From Amoebidium appalachense (lineage: Eukaryota > Ichthyosporea): a DNA stretch of 64,000 nt. Location: the NCBI GenBank assembly GCA_963693365.1, contig CAVNZM010000013.1, positions 124,001 through 188,000 on the forward strand, given 5' to 3'. The notes under the pieces were generated by a model, which was not told the DNA's origin, did no database searches, and saw only the letters and a program-made list of their open reading frames with translations. Positions within the stretch are counted from its first letter, which is position 1; each line of letters starts with the position of its first letter. This document shows, one piece after another, positions 25,090 through 37,693 of this stretch. The translations under genes and the position numbers were made by a program.

Positions 25090-25152
25090 ATGCCTGTTTT
25101 CTCTCTCCCCCCCCCCCCCCGCCCCCCCCCCCCCCCCCCCGCCCCTTTTGTG

Positions 25153-25216
<64 letters not shown>

Positions 25217-25369
25217 AGGGAGAGGGGGAGAGGGGGGGGGGGGGGAACACGATTGTTCCCACATTCCATATCTTTTCCGCTTCCATTTCCCTTTTTTTTT
25301 TTTTTTTTTTTTGGGGGGGGAGGGGGGGGGGGGAGGGGGGAGGAAGGGAGGAGGGGGGTGGGGTGGGGT

Positions 25370-25410
<41 letters not shown>

Positions 25411-25760
25411 AGGGAGGAGGGGGGTGGGGTGGAGTGGGGGGGGGGGGGGGGGGGGGGGGTAGAATGCGTTATGGAGTACGAAGTACATATTCATGACGGA
25501 CAACAAATACAGAGTATATGTGGGCACTACCTGAAGGTGAGTGGGTGAGTGGGTGAGTGGGTGGGAGGGTGAGGGGGGGGAGGGGGGGGGGGGGGGGGGG
25601 GGGGGGGAGGGGAGGGGAGGAGGGGGCGGGGGGTGGTTTAGTAAAGTTTGCACCTGTGCCTAGTAGTGATTGGTTGATGGGTGGAACCTCAGCCGGGAGG
25701 GCCTCTGCCACTGTGGGCTGCAAACAGTCATCGGTTAGTTAACAACACATAGGAACACAC

Positions 25761-25797
<37 letters not shown>

Positions 25798-25814
25798 TTT
25801 CCCCCCCCTCCTCC

Positions 25815-25830
<16 letters not shown>
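25090..25830. repeat. C, G, GA and T-then-G tracts
   Basis: C tracts (25109-25140), G tract plus (GA)n (25156-25210), T-then-G tract (25290-25332), two large G blocks (25370-25408 and 25437-25459), G tract (25575-25610), and C followed by A (25764-25830). Confidence 0.85.
25654..25717 (-). pseudogene. Penultimate linker exon of the minus-strand copy
   Basis: 64 nt between TGTTTGCAG and GTGCAAAC, encoding PTVAEALPAEVPPINQ and a short tail. It is phase 0 at the start and phase 1 at the end, exactly like plus exon 46205-46271, and so joins the nucleotidyltransferase exon in frame. Confidence 0.5.
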
Positions 25831-25845
<15 letters not shown>

Positions 25846-26404
25846 AGAAAAGAAAGGAAGGAAGGAAGGAAGGAAGAAAAACAAATCGAGAAAGGCAACT
25901 ACAGTGCTGTTGCCAAGGCATTTCTAGGCCCATAGGAAGGTGTGTTTGCATCCTTGGTGTTGTGAGTGCATGTGTGGTTGGGGAGGAGGGGAGGGTGTGT
26001 GTGTGTGTGTGTGTGTCTGTGTGTGTGTGTGGCTGCAGTTATCGGTCGAAGCCCAGGGAGGTGGGAGGGGGCGGGGGGAGGGGGTGGTGAGGTGGTCGTG
26101 GTGGTGGTGGTGGTGTGTGCGTGTGCGTGCGCGCTTGCGTGTATGTGGGTAGGTGGGAAGAAACGAGGGGAGGAGGTGGGGTGGTGGGGAGGTGTGTGTG
26201 TGTGTGGGGGGGTGTCGTTTTTGTTTTCTTCTTTTTATTTTCTCTCGCTCTCCAAGACTTGCAGGCTGGCTCTATATTCAGCACAAGTCCTAGTATAAAT
26301 TAGAGCGGGATTGGAGCCGCGGCCATGAGGGGGGGTTTCATGGATGACGTGCTAATCGTCTCTGTTTGGGTTTGGGTGGATTTCTGCACGGTGGATTTCT
26401 GCAA

Positions 26405-26620
26405 AAGGAAGAACAGGGTCACAATCATAAACAGGCATTTTTTTTCGGAACAGGGGGAGCACAGCTCTGCTAAAAGGGTTTTTGCAAAGGAGAACAGGGC
26501 AACAATCATGAAAGGGAGGTTTTTCTGCAAAGAGAATGCACAATTCTGCAAAGGGGAGATCTGCAAAGGAGATTTGCAAAGGGCAAAAATCTGCAAAGGA
26601 TCAACAGAGGAAAAAAACAT
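26405..26620. repeat. Degenerate tandem repeat with acceptor-like motifs
   Basis: On the minus strand CCTTTGCAGA-like motifs recur at least five times and a roughly 80-bp unit is repeated imperfectly (compare GGTCACAATCATAAACAGG with GGGCAACAATCATGAAAGGG). The last copy is followed by a short open frame rich in Ser/Thr (KSTVQKSTQTQTETISTSS) that stops at about 26302. It could be a decayed linker exon. Confidence 0.4.
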
Positions 26621-26827
26621 TGAATGACAAAGAAAGAACCACAACATAGTGCTGTGCGCCTTTGGACGACCACAATGCAGAGCACAAGCGACACAAAGGC
26701 TATGCATCATGAGTAGAGCCCATCCTCAAAGCCATCCACATCCACCTTTAGACCCACCACCCTTGCGCGTCCAAACAACCCAGCTCAGAAGTTGCTTCAC
26801 ATGAACTTGAATTGTCCCAACGAAGGG

Positions 26828-27155
<328 letters not shown>

Positions 27156-27219
27156 AGGGTGTGTGTGCATGGGGGGAGGGGGGAGGGGGGGGGGAAGGGG
27201 AGGGGGGATTAATTCCTAC

Positions 27220-27762
27220 CAGTGTGTTCCAGTCAAGATTTATGCGTGCAAATGCAGGAAAGCCCTCAGGCCTCACGTCAAACCGCGAAATCTCGCCACT
27301 CTCCACAAAGCTCTGTGTGAGCAGTCTCCCCCTCTTTTTGCTTAAAGACACAATGTCACCCGCCACTTCAAACGCCCCGTGCTCGCACACGGCGTTCCAA
27401 AAATCGGTGCTGTTTAAAGAAATCCCGTCGTAATACGCGCAGTTTAGGGCCAGGACAAGCGATTCGCGGGTCAGTTGTGGGTCTTTTGCTCTTGCGGACT
27501 TGCAAACAAAACACGCGAATCCGGCAAGGATCGAGGATGTGAGGGCTCCCCGGGTTCCCTCGGTCCACAAAAGGGAGATCTGCTTGCCATATTTGTCAAA
27601 TCGGATGATCGGGGGAGATTGTAAATTCGGGATAATCGCGTGGACCACGGCCGCATCGATCCACCATAGCTTTCTGCTGTTTTTCAGGGATGTGACTGTG
27701 ATTCGTCCCGTGGAGGATCGCGCGATGCGTACTAGAATATTCTCGTAAATAGCGCGGGAGTC
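27220..27762 (-). CDS. Module B exon (copy B2), intact
   Basis: A 543-nt phase 0-0 exon of 181 codons without a stop, bounded by GATGCCAGCAG and GTAGGAATT. It follows the module B pattern of exon 42323-42877: GRITVTSL, a conserved SSILAGFACFVC helix, SLVLALNCAYYDGISLNSTDFWN, FEVAGDIVSLSKKRGR, and a closing ARINLDWNTL before the donor. No known family is recognised. Intactness inside an otherwise decayed locus suggests either recent origin or retained use. Confidence 0.55.
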
Positions 27763-27782
27763 CTGCTGGCATCATGGTTTGG

Positions 27783-27920
27783 GTTAGTTTATGTTTAATG
27801 TGTTTTATTCTTGCTTTAGATTATGTTTGATGTATTTTAGTTTTGCTTTAGTTTATGTTTAGTGTCTTTTATTTTTGCTTTAGTTTATGATTTCATTTAG
27901 TCTATGTTTTGGTTTAGTTT
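27783..27920. repeat. AT-rich minisatellite
   Basis: Tandem variants of TTTTGCTTTAGTTTATGTTTAG, unit about 35 bp, at least four copies, just upstream (minus strand) of module B2. Confidence 0.7.
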
Positions 27921-28189
27921 GTGTGCGTGTGTGTATAATGTCGGGGAAGGAGAGAGGGAAGAGGGGAAAGGGAAGGGGGGGGGGGGGGGGGGGGGAGGGG
28001 GGCTTCTCCATAAAAGGGTAAGAAAAGCGAAAACTGTCACCTCGAAAAACGCAAGAAGGGGGATTTTCCTGACTGCGGGGTTAAGGGGTCAGGTCAGGGG
28101 TTAGATAGGTGGGTGTGTATGGTGGTGGTGTGTGTGTGTGTGTGTGTGTGTTTTCGCGCGCATGTCTTTTCTGTCCATTCTCCCTCCTC

Positions 28190-28342
28190 CCCCCCCCCCC
28201 CCCCCTCCAAACCTTTTCTTTACACCTTTTTTTTTTTTTTTTTTTTTTTTGCGGGGAGTGAATGTGTATGTGTGTGTGTGTGTGTGGTGGTGGTGGTGGT
28301 GGTGGTGGTGGTGGTGGTGGTGGTGGTGGTGGTGGTGGTGGT

Positions 28343-28406
<64 letters not shown>
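28190..28406. repeat. C, T, (GT)n, (GGT)n and about 64 G in series
   Basis: A C tract and T tract (to 28250), then GT units, about 19 GTG triplets (28286-28342) and the longest G homopolymer of the window (28343-28406). Confidence 0.9.
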
Positions 28407-28407
<1 letters not shown>

Positions 28408-28918
28408 GGTCAGTAGGTAGATGTCAATCATCGAAGGAAAGGGTGCAGCCCCGATAATTTACGGATGGATTAAGCAGGAACGGGGGGAGGTGGATGAAAA
28501 CCGGGGGGGGAGCCGGGGGGGAGAGGGGGGGGGGGGAGGGGGGGAAGGAGGGAGGGGTGGGCTTTGTGACCCCTCCCAAAAGCTGACATGGCGTAATGTT
28601 TGAGAAGAAAAGGAGGCGCCTCTCTATTTACAAACAATCTTGAAAGGAAATGAAGAGGAAACACACTGTTGTTCTGATATTCTGAATCCCAAGTGTGACT
28701 ATACCGAATGTGTGTGGTGTTTGTCATGTGTGCTGTGTGGGTCTAAGTGACATATCTGTTTTATTGCTGCCAGCATGCCCACCTGGGGGGTCTTTTTGGT
28801 TTGTGCTGTCCGCGTGGGGGCATTGGCTGGGACAAAGCGCCGGGCATGTGCTGATGGCCTGGTGGTGGGGTTCTGGAAAATACCGGAATTCAATACAGAT
28901 TTTTCTTTCTCGGCTTTT

Positions 28919-28953
<35 letters not shown>

Positions 28954-29106
28954 CCCTGCAACCACCACCACCGTCGACGTTCCCACCAGAAGGTATCGGC
29001 CTTTTTCTGCCATCTACCCTTTAGAAAACATGTTGAGGGTTTGCGTGTGCGTGCGCGCGCGCGCGTGTATGTGTGTGTGCGCGCGCATGTTTCTCTTCTC
29101 TCTCTC

Positions 29107-29108
<2 letters not shown>

Positions 29109-29201
<93 letters not shown>

Positions 29202-29240
29202 CCGCTCTCTCTCTCATTCTCTCCCCCTCTCTCTGTCTCA
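29109..29240. repeat. (CA)n followed by CT-rich sequence
   Basis: About 46 CA units at 29109-29200, then CT-rich sequence with a short CA patch. Confidence 0.9.
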
Positions 29241-30437
29241 CACACACACTCTCTCTCGTGCGTGCGTGTAGGTGTGTGTGTATCTGAGCGTGTGTGCGTG
29301 CAGGCACACACACCCGTGTGCATGTGCGTGTGCGTGTGCACACTTCTTTGTGCACGCTCGCGCGCGCGAGTGTGTGTGTATGTACCTCAAGGCATCATAC
29401 CTGGTGTGGACTTGGCGTAGGTGTTGTCACCACAGCCGCATTTGTTGGCACAAATGGGGGGGCATAGGCTGATAGCATGATGTTGGCATTCTGCATGGTC
29501 GAGGAACAAAGTGAGCATAAGCCCTTTGCTTTTATGTCATGACCCCCCCCACCCCCTCCCCTTTCGATAGGACAACAATTATATCGATCTTCTTCTTTTT
29601 GATATTCGCCTGCCTCCCTCCCCCCCCCCCCCCCCCCGCCCTCCATCTCTATGCTCTCTATCACTCTCTCACCCTCCCTCTCCCTCCCCTTGTCCCAGGA
29701 AGTAGGAGCATAAAGCTCACATGCACGGTGGGCGATGATGGAAATGAATGTGTGTGTGTGTGTGTGTGTGTGTGCAACACCCAAACTTGGACATCGAATC
29801 GTTGCTTAGCAGATCCCCCTTCTTTGATATTCGGCTAAAGCTGGTTGGTATAGGATCGCGGTGCACCTAGCGCTTGGCAACATATCAATCACAAAATTGA
29901 ATGCCTATGCGCAGAGAGCCGATCAATCGTATTCCGTTAAATACGTAATTCCAGGGTAACCATTGGGTCGCAGTTTGTCGCAGTTTTTTCGTCATCTGTG
30001 GCATGACCTTGCTGACGTCATCGGTTCCACGCGGCGAACGATCAGAGTCGCTCTCGAGGAGAAAGTATTAAGTTTTTGGCCCTCCCTTAGTGTAGACCTG
30101 TGAAGCTGGTGACTTTTGTTGTGAAGCTGAGTCCTAAACTTGAATTTACCAATAGTTACGTTATTTTAGGAAGTTTTAGAAAAGTTGGACTAATGGTTCA
30201 AAAGATATAGCGTCTTTATAAAGTTTTTTCGATTGCCGTTGCTGGTGCCCAATCAGAGAGCCGCAAAATCGGACCAAAAGAGGCTTTTTGACCTTTCAGA
30301 TTTACGATTGGCTGTTCGAGTTTGGGGCTTGCTGTGTGTGTGTGAGCCATGTGTGTGTGTGCGTGTGTGTGTGTGTGTGTGCGTGTGTGTGTGTGTACAT
30401 GCATGTGTAAAGGTGCGTGTGCGATCTCATACACGTG

Positions 30438-30472
<35 letters not shown>

Positions 30473-30979
30473 TGCGTGAGTGTGTGTGCACGCGTGTGCG
30501 CGTGTGCTGCCAGCAAACACACCTGGGGGGTCTTTGTGGTTTGTGCTGTCCCCGTGTGGGCATTGGCTGGGACAAAGGGTCGGGCATGTGCCGATGGCGT
30601 GGTGTCGGCGTTCTGGGGAATAAGAGCCTCAGTACCAGCACTTCTCTCTCGGCTTTTTATCTCCCCCTCCCCCCCCCCCTCCCCAAGAAAAAAGGACGCA
30701 AGACCCCCCCGCCCCCCCCCCTCACCCCCCCCCCCCCCCCCCCCCCTTCTCCCCTCCACGTGTTTCCAACATAAAATGTAAAACTTCGGATGTTTCCTGT
30801 ACATTTTTTGCATTCTGTACTTTGAGAAGATGTTGGTGTGTGGGCGCATGTATGCAGGTATTGTGTGTGGGTGTCTGTGCATCCGTGTATGTATGTGTGT
30901 GTGTAAGTGTGTGTGTGTGTGTGTGTGTGTGTAAGTATGTCTGTGCGCGTGCGCCTGTATGTGTGTGCACACGAGTGCA

Positions 30980-31200
<221 letters not shown>

Positions 31201-32389
31201 TCCCTCCCTCCCTCACTCTGTATGTATGTACCTCAAGGCATCCTACCTGGTGTGGACTTGGCGTAGTTGTTGTCACCACAACCGCATTTGTTGGCACAAA
31301 CGGGGGGTGGCATAGGCTGATAGCATGATGTTGGCATTCTGCATGGTCGAGGAACACATTAAATATGGCCCTTGCTTTCTGTGTCATTGACTCCCCCCCC
31401 CCCTGCCCCCCCCTCCCCGTCCCCATTCCCCATCCCCCCCCCCCCCCCCCCCCCCCCCCCGCTCCCTTTCCCCCCCTCCACCCCCTCCACCCTCACTTTC
31501 CGACAAGAACCCACAACCATCAATCCTTTCTTTGTATAACCTCCTCCTCCATTCACACCATCTTTCCCCCTTCGGAAGGTAGGAAGATGGGACACATAAA
31601 TCAGAGGGAAATAGTGTGTGTGTATGCGTGTGTGTTTGCACATATCTGTGTGCGCCCGCGTGTGTGTGCCTGAGCGTGATGTGCTCCCCGCCATTTGTGT
31701 GGATGTGTGCGTATGTGTGTGTGTTTGTAGGCCTGTGCGCGTGTGCATATGCGCATGTCTGTGTGTGGTGTGCATGTGTGGACGTGTGAGAGTGCATGTG
31801 CTTGTGTGCATGTAAATGAAAACTCAATCCTTCATAGGTGCTGGGTGGGTCAAAGTGAGGTATGTGTTTTATTGCTGCCAGCATGCACACCTCGGGGGTC
31901 TTTGTGGTTTGTGCTGTCCCCGTGGGGGCATTGGCTGGGACAAAGGGCCGGGCATGTGTTGATGGCCTGGTGTCGGCGTTCTGGAGGATAACTTCGGAAT
32001 TAAAAACACAGCTTTTGCTTCTCGGTCTTTCAACGCCTGTCCTACTTCTCCTTCCCTCCCTCTCTCTATTTCTTTCTCTCTCAATCTCTCTCTCTCTTTC
32101 TGTCCCCTCCCCCTCCCCCTCCCCCTCCCCGTCCGCCCCCCTCTCTCTCATTCTCTCACTCTCTTTCCTCCCCCGCTCTCCTCTCCCCCCTACCTACCCT
32201 TACCCAACACCGCCTCTCTCACCCCCCCCCCCCCCCCCCCCCCCCCCCCCTGCCCTCCCCGCCCCGGGCGCCCTCTCCCCTCTAGTCCAAATGGCGGAGG
32301 GACAAGTTTCTTCTCTAACACATATCCAAACCTAAATGACTAAGAGATACTTGAAAATGGCATACATGCACACGCCACCCACACACATA

Positions 32390-32390
32390 T

Positions 32391-32469
<79 letters not shown>

Positions 32470-32500
32470 CCCCCCCCCCCCCCCCCCCCCCCCCCCACCC
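32390..32500. repeat. (CA)n-(CT)n-C(n) compound tract
   Basis: About 17 CA units, then about 20 CT units, then a C homopolymer with one A interruption. Confidence 0.9.
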
Positions 32501-32997
32501 CCCCTCTCCCTGCTCTCTCTCTCTCTTGATTTCTCTCTCTGTGTGTGTGCCTTTTTGTGTGTATGTGTGTTGTGTATGTTTGTGTGTGTGCGCGCGCGCG
32601 TGTGTGTGTGTGTGTGTGTATCTCCTAGTATATGTAGTTTTGTGAATGTGTTGGGATTGAGAGGGGAGGGATGGCGTGTATGGGGGGGGGGGGGGGGGGG
32701 GGGGGTGGTTAGAGAGGCGGCATGGGGTAGGGAAGGGGGAAGGGAGGGGTGGTAGCAGAAGGGGGGGAGGGGGCGGGGGGAAAGAGAGAGGGAGGGGAGG
32801 GGGGAAAGGGGTAGGGGTTGCACATGGTGTGAACACATTGCTTCATCTATCATATAAGCAACCCACTCCACTTTCCCATTTCCTCCACCGAGTCATTCCG
32901 TATGCATTCTCTGTGCAATGTTTGCGGTAGTAATGCAGGCTTTGTTTAGCATAAAAGGAAAAGAAAAAAAAACGGAAAAAAAGGAGTGAACCATCAC

Positions 32998-33096
32998 CTG
33001 TGCTGGTGAATCTGGGGTTGGCGTCGGGGTCTCTGTTGGTGAGTCGCTGGTGGTCACAAAGCGAGGCCTAGTGCCTTCTGCCTGGCCGCTGGACAT
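32998..33096 (-). pseudogene. Pro/Thr-rich linker exon
   Basis: A 99-nt phase 0-0 open exon between CGTTTGCAG and GTGATGG, encoding MSSGQAEGTRPRFVTTSDSP and then a TPTPTPDSPAQ tail. The RPRFV and Thr-Pro run resemble the 90-nt linker family. It is open in this copy, but the locus around it is broken. Confidence 0.45.
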
Positions 33097-34028
33097 CTGC
33101 AAACGAGGAAAACCCTCACGCATTTCATTTAGAAAAGAGATGAACCAACTGATTATTTAAACGAAAATTTCTCTTTTCAGGTGTAGAACAGGACTTCTGC
33201 AAAGGAAAAATTATCCATTTTTCCAGGTACAAACCGATAAATAAAAAGGAAGTTACTCTTTTGGCAGCGTTTTCCTTCTACCATCTGTCCCCCCAACCCC
33301 CCCCCCCCCCCACAAACCCCCCCCCCCCCCCCCCCCGTGGTCTACCCGTGTGCCCTCCTCTGGGGCTATCTTGATTGGCTGAGGGTGTGGTTTCTCACAC
33401 ACACTACATATTCTCTCCCGTTCTCTTTCTGCCTCACTCTCCATGTTATTCAAAGTTCAACCGAGTACGATGGATATGCGCACATGCACTCGCACGGGGA
33501 TGCCCGGGAGTGCGTGTGTGTGTGTGTGGTGTGTGTGTACCTGTGTGCGGGGTGTGTTTGAGCGCATGTGTGAGCGTGTGCGCACGTGCGCGGGGTGTGT
33601 GTCTGCATTGGGTGAGCGCTTGTGTGCTTGTTCGGGTTGCATGTATGCGCATGTGAGTGTGGATGTATGTGTGAGCGCGTGTGTGTGCGTGTGTGCAGGG
33701 TGTGTGTGTGCATGTGTGAGCGGGCGTGTGCATGTGTGAGTGAGTGTGTGCATGTGTGCGCTCATGTTTGAGTGTGCTCGGCATGCCCCCTCGTGGATGT
33801 TTGTGCTTGTTTGTGTAAGTGGCCATATGTGCTGCAAAACAAACGTAAGAGGGAATGCTTGTGGCCCAATTCTCACAGAAGGGTTTGTGGTAAGGGTTGT
33901 TATAACCGTTTCCAGCGAAGGAATGAGGGAAAGAAAGAAGGAAAGGGAAGTAGGAAGAAGCCGCAAGGAAGGGGTGAGGCGGGCTGGCCCGGGGGAAAGG
34001 GGGGGGGGGGGGGGGAGGGGAGGGGGAA

Positions 34029-34059
<31 letters not shown>

Positions 34060-34137
34060 GAAAGAACGAGGGAGTAGGGTGAGAGGGGGTATATAATTGG
34101 GCGGGGCGGGGGGGGGGGGGGCGAGGGGGAGGCATAC

Positions 34138-34658
34138 CAGCTTATTCCAATCGATGCCGATCGCCTTGAACAAACCAAGACCCTCACATTAAACCACGAA
34201 AGCAACCCTGTCTTTAAGACCTTCGCCGCCGCTCTCCTGCCCGGTTCGCTAAGTTTCGCTCTCTTCATGATCACTTGAAACTCAATCCGTCTGCGTACGA
34301 CAAAGTCCCATAACCGGCGGCCGCTTAAAGGACATCCGTTAAACGACGTGTGAGTTAAAGCACTCACGAGAAGGTGGGCCTTTGGTGTGCTTTTTGCGCA
34401 AACACATAAATAGGACACAAATGCCGCCACAGCAGAGGGTGTGAGCTCCATGCACGGAGTCTCGGCCCACACCAGGCAAACATCTTGCTGATTTTGGTCC
34501 AATTGAATGAGCGCAGGTGTTTCCATCTGGCCAAGGATGAGAACATCGTGTGCTTATAGGTTTCGAAGCCCATTTTCCTGCGTGAGTTCTTTAATAGGTA
34601 TGCGCCCCGTGCTCGTCCTTGCCAGGTGGCACAGAACCTGTTGGTACGTGCGGAAAGT
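34138..34658 (-). pseudogene. Module B exon (copy B1), broken
   Basis: Bounded by CCCACACAG and GTATGCCTCC. It starts TFRTYQQVLCHLARTSTGRI, has an in-frame TAA after LRNL, continues METPALIQLDQNQQDV and SALTHTSFNGCPLSGRRLWD, and has a one-base deletion near 34185 before FKAIGIDWNKL. The match to the intact B exons is clear, so this is a dead copy. Confidence 0.65.
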
Positions 34659-34669
34659 CTGTGTGGGGG

Positions 34670-34670
<1 letters not shown>

Positions 34671-34748
<78 letters not shown>

Positions 34749-34790
34749 ACGTGCATGTGTGTGTGTGTGTGTACGCGCAAGTGAGTGAGT
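34671..34790. repeat. (GT)38 array
   Basis: A near-perfect GT array followed by GTGAGTGAGT repeats; on the minus strand it lies directly upstream of the module B1 acceptor. Confidence 0.9.
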
Positions 34791-35017
34791 GAGTGAGCAT
34801 GTGAGTATCTGTGGGTGGGTGGCCGCGTGGGTGTGTGCACGTTGGGGGGCGTGCTTGCTCGTGTACGTGTGTGTGGGGAAGAGAGTGAGGGATTGAGCAG
34901 GGGGGAAAGTGACTCACAATAGGAACAAGGGAAGGGAGTTTGCTTTGCTGGATGAGGAGAAAAAAGGGGACCCAGTGCTGGATACGGAAAGGGGGCATGG
35001 CCCAAGCAAAGGGATCA

Positions 35018-35235
35018 GGCCCTTGCAAAAATATCCCAAAAACAGCTCCTGATTAACGAATGGAGATATTCAGAAATATCCCGTAAACTAAGCCCATAAT
35101 ATCACCACAATATATCAAAAAGCTCTTTGAATATCGAAAACATATCTTTTGTACCCCTGAACATCAAAAAAAAAATATGCAGGGCACGGGATGTTATTTT
35201 GGGATATTTGATAATTGGGATATTTTTGGAAGGCC
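35018..35235. mobile_element. Candidate 218-bp MITE-like element
   Basis: Imperfect ~21-bp terminal inverted repeats: left GGCCCTTGCAAAAATATCCC at 35018 and right, reverse-complemented, GGCCTTCCAAAAATATCCCAA ending at 35235. The interior is AT-rich and encodes nothing. I could not define a target-site duplication. It lies in the intron between modules A and B1 of the minus copy, and no equivalent is seen in the plus gene. Confidence 0.4.
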
Positions 35236-35389
35236 TACAAGGCAGGCGGACACATGCATGAGGTTGTTGGGGATAGTGAACATGAAAGGTGGAAGCGGGC
35301 AAAGTTTTATGGTCGGTGGCAGCAAATTGTTCCGAGAAGGCGGGTGTTTTTTCTTTCTTTTTTTTTTTCCTTTCTGTATAGGTGGTGGC

Positions 35390-35617
35390 GGTGGTGGGGT
35401 GGGGGGAGGGGGGAGGGAGGGAGGGGGGAGGGAGGGAGGGGAGGAGGTAGCAGGGGTAATGCTGGTCCACAAGTGCTGTGGAGGGGGGGGGACTGCCGAT
35501 TTTGGGCGAGTGGTTGGGGTGTCCGGGGGGGGGGGGGGGGGGGGGAGAGGGGTAGGAGGGGGCGGGTGGAGTGGGGGGTAGGGGGGTGGCGGGGTGGGTG
35601 GTGGGTGGTGGTGGTGG

Positions 35618-35648
<31 letters not shown>

Positions 35649-36110
35649 TTTTACTTGGGGAGGCTCGATTTCTGCATACCAGCCCTCTCAATGCATAAGA
35701 GGCGTCTGCTCTTCCGTTTGTGCCAGGGGGCTGTCACCGATGTGTGCTGGACGCTGTTTTGAAGCGGAGAGAGGGGGGGGGGGGGGGGAGGAGGGGGGAG
35801 GAGGGGGGAGGGGGGAGGGGGGGGGGGGAAGGGATTTCCAGGCGGTGAACAGTATGTTACAAAGAACCAAGTGAAAGTAAGAGATGGATTGATGTGTCTT
35901 GCATTGTCTTTTGTGGTGGTAGTGGTGGGGGTGCGGGGTGAGGGTGGGGGGGGAGGGGGGGGGGGGGGAAGGGAGAGACAGAGAGAGGCAAGAGTAGAGG
36001 CAGAGAAAGAGCGGCGGGTGGTGGTGGGGGGGGGGGGGGGGGGGGAGGGGAGGGGGAGAGGAAGAGAGGGGGGAGGGAGGGAGGGGAGGGCGGGGGGGGA
36101 GAAGGGTAAA
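35390..36110. repeat. G-rich low-complexity block
   Basis: Several G homopolymers interrupted by A, T and GGT triplets over about 700 bp, with a short unique segment at 35650-35770 and 35830-35920. No gene is seen. Confidence 0.75.
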
Positions 36111-36593
36111 GGGAATGAAAGTGGCATTAAATGTGGCAGAAAGTGCACCGAGATAAGCACGTGTACATGCGCTGCCTTGTTCATACCCTGACGGGCACAA
36201 AATCAGATAAAAAAATAATGATTATCCCTAAGAGGAGAGAGAACCTACCATAATGGAATGTCAATTAGGGAGGGTAGAGGGTGAGGAGACACGAGGGTAT
36301 GGGGGGGAGGGGAGGGGGGGGGGGGAAGGGAGGGGGAGGGAAAGGGGGTGAGGGGGGAAGATGAATTCCTTGGGGAAATAGGGAGATGAGGCAGGAAGAA
36401 GCAGGAATATAAATGAAGTCAATTGAGTAGAAAAGCAGATGTGGGGGGTAGGAAGGGGGGGAGGGGAGGGGGAGAGAGAGGGAGAGAAGGGAGCTGAGGA
36501 GGGGAAGGGGGAAGAAGCAAGGGGAGGAGGGAGAAGTAGAGAGGGGCGGAAGGGGTGTGGGAGAGAAGGAGGGGAAAGGAGAGGCAGACATAC

Positions 36594-37131
36594 CGCTTCT
36601 TTGAGATCAACTCCAATCTCCCGGAATAACTCCCTTCCTCCCGCCACAATTCCAAAATTGCGCAGTTTTGCACCAATGTCTTCATCTTCCATGATAGCGC
36701 TCAATGCACTTGCCTTGGCTACCACACTTCAATCCCATCAGCTCGAGGTTCGAACTCGGGCCGTGACAAAATAATCATCCAGGCCGATTCATCGGACAAC
36801 ATGAAGTTCCGGAAAGTCAGATGGGCAAGCGCTGAGATTAGATGATTCTTGTTTCTAGGGGTGGAGCAGAGCAGTGCACACACAATTGCCAAAACATGAG
36901 GGGTGATTTCTCCCTGCGAGTGAACCGTCCAGAAAAATGATAGCCTGTCTGAAGCATCGTCGGCTACTATAAGTAATTGACTTCCCTTTGTCAAAGTTGC
37001 CTTTAAAGACTCAGATGTGCGCTTGCGAAATCTGGGTTTGTGAAGAAGATCTTTTATGGTGATGAAGCCAGTATCTGTTCTGAGTATGTCTTTCAGACAC
37101 CTTGCTTGGAGGGAGAGCTCTTCTCCCGTTG
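36594..37131 (-). pseudogene. Module A exon, broken copy
   Basis: Bounded by TATGCTTTTACAG and GTATGTCTGCC. It matches plus-strand module A along its length: RCLKDILRTDTGFITIKDLL, FFWTVHSQGEITPHVLAIVC, SALAHLTFRNFMLSDESAW. The frame breaks near 36722, where GAAGTG is followed by TGGTAG; beyond it VAKASALSAI and GGRELFREIGVDLKEA resume. At 538 nt it is one base longer than the intact exon. Confidence 0.7.
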
Positions 37132-37579
37132 CCTGTAAAAGCATAGTTTTAGATGGCGTGAAATGATTCTCTATGAAGAAGAGGTATACTGTGCTTCAGT
37201 TGGCATTGGTGGGAGAAAAAGAAGTAGGTGGTGTCATGAAACCAAGAGAAGGACAGGGAGGATGGGAGGGAAACACCTGCAAGTGAACGTACACAATCAT
37301 ACACATAGACAAGCAATAAATTTGCTCGTGCACAGGCGCATCAATGCGCACGCATGCACAAACACATGGATCAGCACATAATGGGCTAAACAAACATAAG
37401 AAGCTTAGAAATCTATCATATACACAGCACATGCACAAACCTACATAATAGGTGTCGGGATGGAATCCCCAATGTATTTGGAAACGGGGGTGCTTGCCAT
37501 GGTCATCAAGACACACGTTTTGACCGCAGCCTAAGGTAGCAACGATTGGAGTAGAGAAGTGGAAGCACACACTATTTAC

Positions 37580-37693
37580 CCTTGTGCTAGGTGGCTGCGC
37601 TAATGTGTGTGCCACGGGATTAGGCCTTGTGCTAGGTGGCTGCGCTAATGTGGGTGCCACGGGATGCACATCATAGATGTAGATAGAGGGAAA
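37580..37693 (-). pseudogene. Possible upstream linker exon containing a 45-bp tandem repeat
   Basis: 114 nt, open and phase 0-0, between TTTCAAGAG and GTAAATAG. It encodes FPSIYIYDVHPVAPTLAQPP and then a second copy of PNPVAHTLAQPPSTR; the 45-bp DNA repeat (37580-37624 and 37625-37669) equals a 15-residue unit. The acceptor is weak, so this exon is uncertain. Confidence 0.3.

Noticed and set aside
33330-33380. Short minus-strand PIKIAPEEGTR linker-like exon
   Set aside because: Only 11 codons between weak splice sites; it cannot be told from chance.
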